Of a stretch of 5,774 nucleotides of DNA, positions 1-5,658 are shown in pieces; position 1 is the first letter of the stretch, and each line of letters opens with the position of its first letter. A program made the translations under genes and the position numbers. The notes under the pieces were generated by a model that made no database searches, had not been told where the DNA came from, and was given only the letters and a program-made list of their open reading frames with translations. Source of the DNA: an uncultured Bacilli bacterium (GTDB lineage: Bacteria; Bacillota_I; Bacilli_A; RF39; UBA660); NCBI GenBank assembly GCA_934130485.1, contig CAKOYE010000056.1, positions 1-5,774 of the forward strand. The letters are read 5' to 3'.

Positions 1-71
1 CATTTTTTTATAGAATTATTGATTCTATTTCTAGTTTCTTTGATTTTTTAACAGATTTTTTATTAAGTTAG
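1..71 (+). CDS. 3' end of an unidentified upstream gene (partial)
   Basis: One forward frame is open from the window edge to a TAG at 69-71 and gives 22 residues, FFYRIIDSISSFFDFLTDFL followed by LS. The mix of aromatic, Asp and Ser residues looks like an amphipathic C-terminal helix. The TAG overlaps the start of the rsmE ribosome binding site (70-75), the tight packing typical of an operon, and this favours the frame. A second frame is open to TAA at 49-51 (ending in LVSLIF) and cannot be excluded. In many Firmicutes prmA precedes rsmE, but nothing in these residues resembles a PrmA C-terminus. The gene is not identifiable from so little sequence. Confidence 0.38.
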   Translation, partial: FFYRIIDSISSFFDFLTDFLLS

Positions 72-75
72 GTGG
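70..75 (+). promoter_or_regulatory. ribosome binding site of rsmE (decides start)
   Basis: AGGTGG lies 5 bases before the ATG at 81. An in-frame GTG at 72 is inside this site and has no Shine-Dalgarno of its own at the right distance, so the ATG at 81 is the better start. Confidence 0.75.
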
Positions 76-80
76 TATTT

Positions 81-794
81 ATGCAACGATATTTTGCACG
101 TGAAAAAATTGATAATAAATTTATTTTAAATAACGATGATTTATATCACATTCGTACTGTAATGAGAATGAATGAATCAGATAAAATTGAGGTAGTGTAT
201 GACCATCAAGTATATATTTGTTCACTTCATAATGTTAATAGTGATATTAGTATTGAGATTTTTGAAATGCAACCGGATATTTTAAAAAATGAAGTTGAAA
301 TTGTTCTAGCAATACCCATTTTAAAAGAGCAAAAAATGGATTATATTTTACAAAAAAGTACCGAACTTGGTGTAAGTAAAATAATACCTTTTATAGCTTC
401 AAGAAGTGTTGTTAAATTAAATGGTGATAAAGAAGAAAGTAGAATTTTAAGATGGCAAAAAATTTGTAAGGAAGCAAGTGAGCAGTCAAAAAGAGTTGAT
501 ATTCCTATTGTAACAAGCGTAAAAATAATAAAAGATTTAAAAAATTTTGATGGGAGAAAATTTGTTTGCTCTACAAAAAAAGATGTAAATAATATCAAAA
601 TGTTTTTGCAAAAACATACTAGTTGTGATAAACTGTTATTAGTGATAGGTCCCGAGGGTGGTCTGGCAAATAACGAAGAGGATTATTTGGTTAGTGTTGG
701 ATTTATTCCAGTATCCTTAGGGAATAGAATAATGCGTGTTGAAACAGCGCCGTTATTTATCCTTAGTGTTATTAATTATGAAATGATGGAGTGA
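81..794 (+). CDS. rsmE: 16S rRNA (uracil1498-N3)-methyltransferase RsmE
   Basis: The 237-residue protein has the normal RsmE length and layout. RsmE is a cytoplasmic SPOUT-class, SAM-dependent enzyme that methylates N3 of U1498 in helix 44 of 16S rRNA, near the decoding centre. Residues 1-65 form the PUA-like RNA-binding domain (starts MQRYF). The SPOUT domain follows, with KSTELGV at 92-98, EASEQSKR at 131-138, the SAM-site loop GPEGG at 190-194 and the C-terminal knot motif LGNRIMRVETA at 213-223. Valine at 220 stands where Thr is common (usual form R-I-L-R-T-E-T-A), a mild variation. The start is the ATG at 81 with AGGTGG 5 bases upstream; a GTG at 72 would add only three residues. It ends in TGA, 4 bases before the next ATG, and the next gene's GGAG lies inside its last codons, so the two are probably translationally coupled. 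It is adjacent to mtaB in B. subtilis (yqeU-yqeV); here one gene separates them. Confidence 0.95.
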   Translation: MQRYFAREKIDNKFILNNDDLYHIRTVMRMNESDKIEVVYDHQVYICSLHNVNSDISIEIFEMQPDILKNEVEIVLAIPILKEQKMDYILQKSTELGVSKIIPFIASRSVVKLNGDKEESRILRWQKICKEASEQSKRVDIPIVTSVKIIKDLKNFDGRKFVCSTKKDVNNIKMFLQKHTSCDKLLLVIGPEGGLANNEEDYLVSVGFIPVSLGNRIMRVETAPLFILSVINYEMME

Positions 795-798
795 TATT

Positions 799-1797
799 AT
801 GGGTAGTATTATTAATACAATAATAAGTAATGATTTATTGTTTTATGGAATAATAGTTTTTCTAATTGTTGGAGTTATTCTTTTATTTATGTATTTACAT
901 CATAAAAAATTTATTGATTTATTAGAAGAAGAAATTGAGTTTACAAAAGTTGATGATGAAAAAATTAATGAGAGTTTACAAAATTTAGCAGAAGTTAGCA
1001 ATGTAGAAAAAATTGTTAAAGATGAACCAAAATTTGAAGAAATTGATTCTCAAATAGACGGTAAGTCAGCAATAGAAAAAATCATGAATGAAAATATCAG
1101 TGAAAAAGAAAAAATCGAAGCAGTAGAAGATACTAAAGTAGAGAATGTAGTAGAACAAAAATCAGAAAATAAAAAATTTGAAAATGTTAATAAAGTTGAA
1201 GAAAAAGAAACTGAACAAAAATCTGAATTAGAATTAATGCTTGAAAAAATGCAACATGATTTAGAAGAACAAAAAGAAAAAGACGCTGTTGCAATATTTG
1301 AACAAGAACAAGAAGAAAAATCGATTATTAGTTATAAAGAATTATTAGAAAGAAAAAATGAATTAACAAATTCTTTATTATTAAACGATGAAAGATTTGA
1401 AAATGAGCCAACTATTGTTGAAGATAATGATTCGTATGCTAATTATGCTGATTTAATTGAAGAAAAAGAACCTTCTTTAACTGATAATTATATTAAACTT
1501 GTAGATAATGTTAATGATACTATTAGTATAGATAAGGCTTTAGATGAAAATGAAAATAAGAAAATTGGTTCTAAAAAATTTGTAACAACTGATTTTATTT
1601 CTCCAGTATTTGGCAGAAGAAAAGCAGAATTTGACTATCCAAAAGTTCCAAATTTTAAAGAAATGATGATAAAGAGAGAAAAAACTAATGAATATGATTT
1701 AGAGGCTACTTTAAATTTAGAACCTTTAGCAGAACAAATGAAAAAAGATGATGCATTTTTAAGTGCTTTGAAAGAATTTAGAAAAAATTTAGAATAG
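799..1797 (+). CDS. membrane-anchored acidic coiled-coil protein of unknown function
   Basis: I do not recognise this 332-residue protein. A single hydrophobic helix at residues 13-33 is followed at once by HHKK (34-37). By the positive-inside rule this puts the short N-terminus outside and about 295 residues in the cytoplasm; no signal-peptidase site is evident. Residues 40-175 are Glu/Lys-rich and low in complexity, and about 142-190 has heptad-like spacing suited to a coiled coil. Two stretches stand out from this filler: ISYKELLE (177-184) and FISPVFGRR (266-274). The latter is followed by a Pro/aromatic segment (DYPKVPNF, 279-286) and a charged amphipathic C-terminal helix (about 305-332). 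This looks like a tether with a flexible linker and short binding motifs. The plan resembles ZipA- or EzrA-type membrane adaptors, but I see no homology and claim no function. GGAG at 788-791 lies 7 bases before the ATG. There are no Trp or Cys residues. The gene sits between rsmE and mtaB, and its stop codon is part of a terminator-like hairpin. Confidence 0.88.
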   Translation: MGSIINTIISNDLLFYGIIVFLIVGVILLFMYLHHKKFIDLLEEEIEFTKVDDEKINESLQNLAEVSNVEKIVKDEPKFEEIDSQIDGKSAIEKIMNENISEKEKIEAVEDTKVENVVEQKSENKKFENVNKVEEKETEQKSELELMLEKMQHDLEEQKEKDAVAIFEQEQEEKSIISYKELLERKNELTNSLLLNDERFENEPTIVEDNDSYANYADLIEEKEPSLTDNYIKLVDNVNDTISIDKALDENENKKIGSKKFVTTDFISPVFGRRKAEFDYPKVPNFKEMMIKREKTNEYDLEATLNLEPLAEQMKKDDAFLSALKEFRKNLE

Positions 1798-1816
1798 GCC
1801 TTTGGTCTATTTTTTT
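1791..1816 (+). terminator. intrinsic terminator-like hairpin overlapping a stop codon
   Basis: The stem pairs ATAGGCC (1794-1800) with GGTCTAT (1804-1810) across a 3-base TTT loop. It includes one G-U pair and can be extended by A-U pairs outward (1793/1811 and beyond). A seven-T run follows at 1810-1816. The TAG stop (1795-1797) of the upstream gene lies in the left arm, and the GGAGG of mtaB starts directly after the T-run at 1817. A ribosome finishing the upstream gene would cover the left arm, so termination may depend on translation. The structure fits an intrinsic terminator or attenuator; its strength is unknown. Confidence 0.65.
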
Positions 1817-1821
1817 GGAGG
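1817..1821 (+). promoter_or_regulatory. ribosome binding site of mtaB abutting the hairpin T-run
   Basis: A perfect GGAGG core lies 6 bases before the ATG at 1828. It is the strongest such site in the window and begins immediately after the T-run of the upstream hairpin. mtaB therefore has almost no leader of its own and must be reached by readthrough or from a promoter inside the preceding gene. Confidence 0.85.
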
Positions 1822-1827
1822 TAAAAA

Positions 1828-3117
1828 ATGAATTTTTATATTTATACGTTAGGATGTAAAGTAAATACTTATGAATCAAGTGTTATTGCTTCACTTATGA
1901 AAAAAAACGGTTTTAATGAGGTTGCTAGTAGTGATGAAAAATCCGATATATATATAATTAATACTTGTACTGTAACTAATACAGCTGGAAATAAATCATT
2001 AAAAATGATAAGACAAGCTTATAGAAAAAATAATGACGCTATTATTGTGGTAGTTGGATGTTTGTCACAAGTAGAAAGTAAAATGGTAAGTGAGTTACCA
2101 GGAGTTTCTATTGTACTTGGCAATAAAAATAAAAGTAAAGTTGTTAATTATATAAAAGAATTTATGGAAACAAGAAAGCAGATTATTGATATATATGATT
2201 TAGATAAAGTAGATTTTGAATGTATGAAATTAGATAATTTTGATAAAACTAGAGCTTTTGTTAAAATTCAGGATGGATGCAACAACTTTTGCTCATATTG
2301 TATTATTCCTTATACTAGGGGTGACGTAAGAAGTAAAAAGAGGGAAGATGTTTTATCAGAGATAGAGTCATTAGTTTCATTAGGTCATAAAGAAATTGTT
2401 TTAACTGGTATTCATACTGGTCATTATGGTAGTGACTTAGAAAACTATGATTTTGCTGATTTATTATCAGAAATAGTAAAAATCAAATCTTTAGAAAGAG
2501 TAAGAATTTCATCCATTGAAATAACTGAAATAGACGATAAAGTATTAGATGTAATTAAATCTAGTAAAGTAATAGTTGATCACATTCATATTCCTTTACA
2601 ATCAGGATGTACTAAAACATTAAAAGATATGAATCGTAAATATGATATAGAATATTTTAAAAATAAAATAGCAAAAATAAGAAGTATTAGACCAGAAATT
2701 TCTATTACAACAGATGTTATTGTCGGCTTTCCAGGAGAAACAGAAGATGATTTTAAAACTACAGTAGAAAATATAAAAGAAATTAATTTTTCAAAAATTC
2801 ACGTTTTCCCATATTCTGTAAGAAAAGGTACAAAAGCAGAATTTATGGATAATCAAGTTAGTGAAAATGTAAAAAAAGAACGTGTTAAAGTTTTATTGGA
2901 ATTGTCAAAAGAATTAGAAATAAATTATATGAATAAGTTTTTAAATAAAAAAGTTATTTTTATTCCAGAAGTATTTAAAGATTTTTATTTAATAGGTCAT
3001 ACTGGTAATTATCTTTTAATTAAGGCAAATGGTGATAAAAACTTATTAAATACCGATACTAGTGCGATTATTAAAAAAATAGATTATCCATATTGTATAG
3101 CTGATATTTGTAAATAA
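1828..3117 (+). CDS. mtaB: tRNA t6A37 methylthiotransferase MtaB (radical SAM)
   Basis: MtaB converts N6-threonylcarbamoyladenosine at position 37 of ANN-decoding tRNAs to its 2-methylthio form (ms2t6A), using two [4Fe-4S] clusters and SAM. The 429-residue length is typical. The N-terminal UPF0004/MTTase domain carries Cys10 (LGCKVN), Cys47 (NTCTVTN) and Cys78 (VGCLSQ), which bind the auxiliary cluster. The radical-SAM core has CNNFCSYC with Cys151, Cys155 and Cys158. Further family motifs are LTGIHTGHYG (192-201), HIPLQSG (254-260), GFPGET (300-305) and FPYSVRKGTKA (327-337). The last ~60 residues occupy the place of the TRAM RNA-binding domain but look divergent. The LGCKVN form of the first Cys motif and the YTRGDVRS segment favour MtaB over MiaB or RimO. 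The start has GGAGG 6 bases upstream. Tandem stops TAA-TAG end the gene (3115-3120), 12 bases before recD2, so the two are probably co-transcribed. B. subtilis yqeV is the counterpart. Confidence 0.94.
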   Translation: MNFYIYTLGCKVNTYESSVIASLMKKNGFNEVASSDEKSDIYIINTCTVTNTAGNKSLKMIRQAYRKNNDAIIVVVGCLSQVESKMVSELPGVSIVLGNKNKSKVVNYIKEFMETRKQIIDIYDLDKVDFECMKLDNFDKTRAFVKIQDGCNNFCSYCIIPYTRGDVRSKKREDVLSEIESLVSLGHKEIVLTGIHTGHYGSDLENYDFADLLSEIVKIKSLERVRISSIEITEIDDKVLDVIKSSKVIVDHIHIPLQSGCTKTLKDMNRKYDIEYFKNKIAKIRSIRPEISITTDVIVGFPGETEDDFKTTVENIKEINFSKIHVFPYSVRKGTKAEFMDNQVSENVKKERVKVLLELSKELEINYMNKFLNKKVIFIPEVFKDFYLIGHTGNYLLIKANGDKNLLNTDTSAIIKKIDYPYCIADICK

Positions 3118-3129
3118 TAGGTATTCAAA

Positions 3130-5331
3130 ATGGCAAATTTTATTAAAGGAAACTATAAAAGAACAATTTTTTCAACTGATAAAGGTTATATGGTTGGTCT
3201 TTTTAAAATTAAAGAAACAAATGATCATGATATGGAAGATTTTATTGGAAAGCAAATAACATTTACAGGTTTTTTTGAACAATTAAATGAAAATGATTTA
3301 TATGTTTTTTATGGTGAGGTAGTTAATCATCCTAAATATGGTGTACAATATCAAGTAAAAGAATATGAAAGATTAAAACCAGCTGGAAGGGATGGAATTA
3401 TTGAATTTTTATCAAGTGATTTATTTCCTGGAATAGGTTTTAAAATGGCTACAAAAATTGTCGAAAAATTAGGAGAAAATGCCCTTGATTTAATTATTCA
3501 AGATGAAAAGAGTTTATTACTTATTAAAGGTTTAAATGCAGAAAAGAGAAAAATGATTTATGAAACTTTAATAAACTATGAGGATAGTCATAAAACAATT
3601 GTTTATTTAACAGAATTAGGATTCTCAATGCGTGATAGTTTATTAATATATAATAAATATAAAACAAGTACAATAATGCAGATTGAAAGTGATATTTATC
3701 AAATTATTGATGATATAGATGAAATTTCATTTTTAAAGGTTGATGAAATTGCTAAAAATATAAATATACCTTCAGATTCTGAAAAGCGAATTAAAGCATC
3801 TATAATTTATATTATGAATAATTTAACTTTTAATAATGGTGATACTTATTTTTTGATAGATGAATTATTTGCAGAATTGTTTTCATTTTTAGGATTTAAA
3901 ATTTCTATTGAACTATTAAAACAATATTTAGAAGAACTACATTATGAAGATAAGATTGTTATAATAAATGAAAAATATTATTTAAAAAGTATTTATGATG
4001 CAGAAATAAATATATGTGAAAAACTTAAATATTTAAATAAAAAAAGAAAAGTTAAAAATGATAATTTAAGTATAAAATTAGAGGAATTAGAAAAAATTAA
4101 TAATATAACTTATAATGAAAAACAAAAAGAAGCAATAATTGAATCATTAGAAAATAATGTTACAATTATTACAGGTGGACCTGGAACTGGTAAAACTACG
4201 ATTATAAAAGCAATAGTAGATTTATATCAATTAATAAATAATTATAGCGATACACAAATGATAGATAAAATTTCCCTTTTAGCGCCAACTGGAAGAGCAA
4301 GTAAACGATTAAGTGAGTCAACAAATTTTAAAGCTACTACTATTCATAGATTTTTAAAATGGAATAAAGAAAATAATTCATTTGGAGTTAATGAATATAA
4401 TAAAGATTATAGTAAACTTATAATTGTTGATGAAGTGAGTATGCTTGATATTAATATATTTGATAGTTTATTAAAAGGATTAACAAATGATATTAAGTTG
4501 ATTTTAGTAGGTGATTATAATCAGTTACCAAGTGTTGGACCAGGACAAGTTTTAAAAGATTTAATAATGAGTAATGTATTTAAAACTATATATTTAAGTC
4601 TTTTGTATCGTCAAAAGGAAAATTCATATATAAACACATTAGCGTATGAAATAAATGAAAATAATTTAACAGATTTTTTAACTACAAAAGATGATTATAC
4701 ATTTTTAAATTGTTCAAGTAAAAGTATAAGAAAAAATTTACATACATTGTGTGAACAAATTATATCAAAAGGATATGATTCTAAAGATTTTCAAGTTATG
4801 GCTCCTATGTATTATGGCGAGGCTGGAATTGATGTATTAAACCAAGAATTACAAAGTATTTTTAATCCACCAGATATTTCAAAAAAGGAAATTAAAATTG
4901 GTAATATCATTTATAGAGAAAATGATAAAGTTTTAGAACTTACAAATGTTCCTGATGAAAATATTTATAATGGTGATATTGGATTTATAAAAAAAATTAT
5001 TGACGCTAGCGAAAGTGAAAGTAAAAAAACTGAAATTTATATTGATTTTTATGGAAATGTTGTAAAATTTTTACCGAAAGATTTTGCCTTAATAAAACAT
5101 GGTTATGCAGTTAGTATTCATAAATCACAAGGAAGTGAATTTCAAGTAGTAGTAGTTATACTAAGTATGTCACATAAAAGAATGCTTTATAGAAAACTTA
5201 TTTATACAGCTGTTACAAGGGCAAAGAAAAAATTAATTTTGCTTGGTGAAGAAGAAGCATTTAGGTATGCAGTTTGTAATGATAATGAATATATTAGAAA
5301 AACAACATTATTAGACAATTTAGTTGAATAA
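3130..5331 (+). CDS. recD2: RecD2-like ATP-dependent 5'-3' DNA helicase (SF1B)
   Basis: RecD2 (YrrC in B. subtilis) is a stand-alone RecD-like helicase found in bacteria where it acts without RecBC; it unwinds DNA 5' to 3' and is linked to repair and replication-fork stability. The 733 residues are within the family range (about 715-800). An N-terminal OB-like region (1-90) is followed by helix-hairpin-helix DNA-binding segments (FPGIG at 99-103, IKGLN at 132-136). The motor core has Walker A GGPGTGKTT (349-357, Lys355), Walker B IVDEVSML (432-439), motif III VGDYNQLPSVGPGQ (460-473), a motif IV arginine in LLYRQ (Arg494), the SH3-flanked motif V HKSQGSEF (664-671) and motif VI YTAVTRAKK (692-700, Arg697). 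All catalytic residues are present. LLYRQ replaces the more usual I-F-R-Q form, a mild change. The start has only a weak AGGT 7 bases upstream (3119-3122), overlapping the second stop codon after mtaB, so expression may rely on coupling with mtaB. Confidence 0.95.
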   Translation: MANFIKGNYKRTIFSTDKGYMVGLFKIKETNDHDMEDFIGKQITFTGFFEQLNENDLYVFYGEVVNHPKYGVQYQVKEYERLKPAGRDGIIEFLSSDLFPGIGFKMATKIVEKLGENALDLIIQDEKSLLLIKGLNAEKRKMIYETLINYEDSHKTIVYLTELGFSMRDSLLIYNKYKTSTIMQIESDIYQIIDDIDEISFLKVDEIAKNINIPSDSEKRIKASIIYIMNNLTFNNGDTYFLIDELFAELFSFLGFKISIELLKQYLEELHYEDKIVIINEKYYLKSIYDAEINICEKLKYLNKKRKVKNDNLSIKLEELEKINNITYNEKQKEAIIESLENNVTIITGGPGTGKTTIIKAIVDLYQLINNYSDTQMIDKISLLAPTGRASKRLSESTNFKATTIHRFLKWNKENNSFGVNEYNKDYSKLIIVDEVSMLDINIFDSLLKGLTNDIKLILVGDYNQLPSVGPGQVLKDLIMSNVFKTIYLSLLYRQKENSYINTLAYEINENNLTDFLTTKDDYTFLNCSSKSIRKNLHTLCEQIISKGYDSKDFQVMAPMYYGEAGIDVLNQELQSIFNPPDISKKEIKIGNIIYRENDKVLELTNVPDENIYNGDIGFIKKIIDASESESKKTEIYIDFYGNVVKFLPKDFALIKHGYAVSIHKSQGSEFQVVVVILSMSHKRMLYRKLIYTAVTRAKKKLILLGEEEAFRYAVCNDNEYIRKTTLLDNLVE

Positions 5332-5405
5332 AATTTCAAATTTAGTTAATTATATTAATGTGCATATTTGCACAAAGTCATATTATTTAGCTGAGAGGTG
5401 ATATT
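5332..5405 (+). other. intergenic region with regulatory potential between recD2 and the small ORF
   Basis: These 74 bases contain a perfect inverted repeat (5359-5374) and the small ORF's ribosome binding site. No T-run follows the repeat, so recD2 has no evident intrinsic terminator here. A -10-like TATTAT at 5381-5386 exists, but the only -35 partner at 16 bases is TGTGCA, the left arm of the repeat (3 of 6 matches), so I do not assign a promoter. Confidence 0.5.
5359..5374 (+). repeat. perfect inverted repeat TGTGCA-TATT-TGCACA
   Basis: Two 6-base arms (5359-5364 and 5369-5374) are exact reverse complements around TATT. The GC-containing arms stand out in very AT-rich surroundings. The 16-base two-fold symmetry is the size of a dimeric repressor operator. 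It could also form a small RNA hairpin in the recD2 3' region, but there is no T-run, so it is not a canonical terminator. It lies 32 bases before the small ORF. Confidence 0.6.
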
Positions 5406-5558
5406 ATGAAACTAGGTAAGGATATGGCACTTATGGCTATGGGTGCAGGTGCTGTTTTAGCATATCAAAAATATAGTAAACCTATAATGAAAGCAGTTGA
5501 TAATACTGCCAAAAAAGCAATCAAAAAAGCAAATGATAAGCTAGAAGATATGATGTAG
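5406..5558 (+). CDS. small 50-residue protein, hydrophobic N-terminus and Lys-rich tail
   Basis: The ATG at 5406 has a strong GAGAGGTG site (5393-5400) at ideal distance. The frame runs 50 codons to TAG at 5556-5558, and a perfect terminator follows within 3 bases; together these make a convincing small gene. The protein begins MKLGKDMALM. Residues 7-20 are Ala/Gly/Met/Leu-rich (ALMAMGAGAVLAY), which suits a short membrane-inserting helix or a YtxH-like small protein. Residues 21-50 form a Lys/Ala/Asp-rich amphipathic helix ending LEDMM. There is no Cys or Trp. I do not recognise a named family. The GTGATATTATG around its start (5398-5408) is identical to that at 791-801 before the membrane/coiled-coil gene, consistent with genuine translation signals of this genome. 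It may be transcribed with recD2 or from its own promoter near the inverted repeat. Confidence 0.75.
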   Translation: MKLGKDMALMAMGAGAVLAYQKYSKPIMKAVDNTAKKAIKKANDKLEDMM

Positions 5559-5560
5559 AG

Positions 5561-5586
5561 AATAAAAACCCTTATGGGTTTTTATT
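5561..5586 (+). terminator. rho-independent terminator (probably bidirectional)
   Basis: AATAAAAACCC (5561-5571) pairs perfectly with GGGTTTTTATT (5576-5586) around a TTAT loop, giving an 11-base-pair stem with a GC-rich top and an A/T-rich base that supplies the T-tract. The A-run on the other arm would serve as the T-tract for the opposite strand. It lies 2 bases after the small ORF stop, separating that gene from the prepilin gene. Confidence 0.88.
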
Positions 5587-5604
5587 GTGCTTTGAAAAAA
5601 GTCA

Positions 5605-5631
5605 TTGAAAAATGTCATAAAAAATGATAAT
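5605..5631 (+). promoter_or_regulatory. candidate sigma-A-type promoter of the prepilin gene
   Basis: TTGAAA (5605-5610, 5 of 6 matches to the -35 consensus) and GATAAT (5626-5631, 5 of 6 to the -10 consensus) are separated by 15 bases, shorter than the usual 17. Transcription would start near 5638, leaving a leader of about 20 bases that holds AGGAG. The site follows a strong terminator, so a promoter is expected here. Two small palindromes cover the elements (5603-5614 and 5615-5627). Confidence 0.45.
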
Positions 5632-5644
5632 CTTAATATAGAGT

Positions 5645-5649
5645 AGGAG
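5645..5649 (+). promoter_or_regulatory. ribosome binding site of the prepilin gene (decides start)
   Basis: AGGAG ends 3 bases before an ATG at 5653 and 9 bases before a second in-frame ATG at 5659. Three bases is too close for efficient initiation, so 5659 is preferred; using 5653 would add only Met-Lys to the leader. Confidence 0.7.
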
Positions 5650-5658
5650 TAGATGAAG

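Noticed and set aside
10..28. ATAGAAT-TATTG-ATTCTAT palindrome as a terminator or operator
   Set aside because: The stem has only two G-C pairs, no clean T-run follows, and it lies in a probable coding tail; too weak to call.
72..80. GTG at 72 as the rsmE start
   Set aside because: The GTG is within the AGGTGG ribosome binding site for the ATG at 81, and RsmE proteins normally begin close to the M-x-R-Y-F segment.
341..598. Antisense open frame of 85 codons within rsmE
   Set aside because: It lies wholly inside a strongly supported gene, has no ribosome binding site and reads as Phe/Leu/Ile-rich complement of an AT-rich coding strand.
792..794. TGA at the end of rsmE as a recoded Trp codon
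   Set aside because: Readthrough would add only four codons before TAG, RsmE is already complete, and the Trp residues seen elsewhere use TGG.
977..1380. Glu/Lys-rich stretch as a nucleotide or protein repeat array
   Set aside because: Words such as GAAAAA recur because of AT-rich Glu/Lys codons; I see no fixed repeat unit or period.
5381..5386. TATTAT as a -10 element for the small ORF
   Set aside because: No acceptable -35 element lies 16-18 bases upstream, and the implied start point would fall at the ribosome binding site.
5653..5658. Upstream ATG of the prepilin gene
   Set aside because: It is only 3 bases from AGGAG, too close for efficient initiation, while the ATG at 5659 is 9 bases away.
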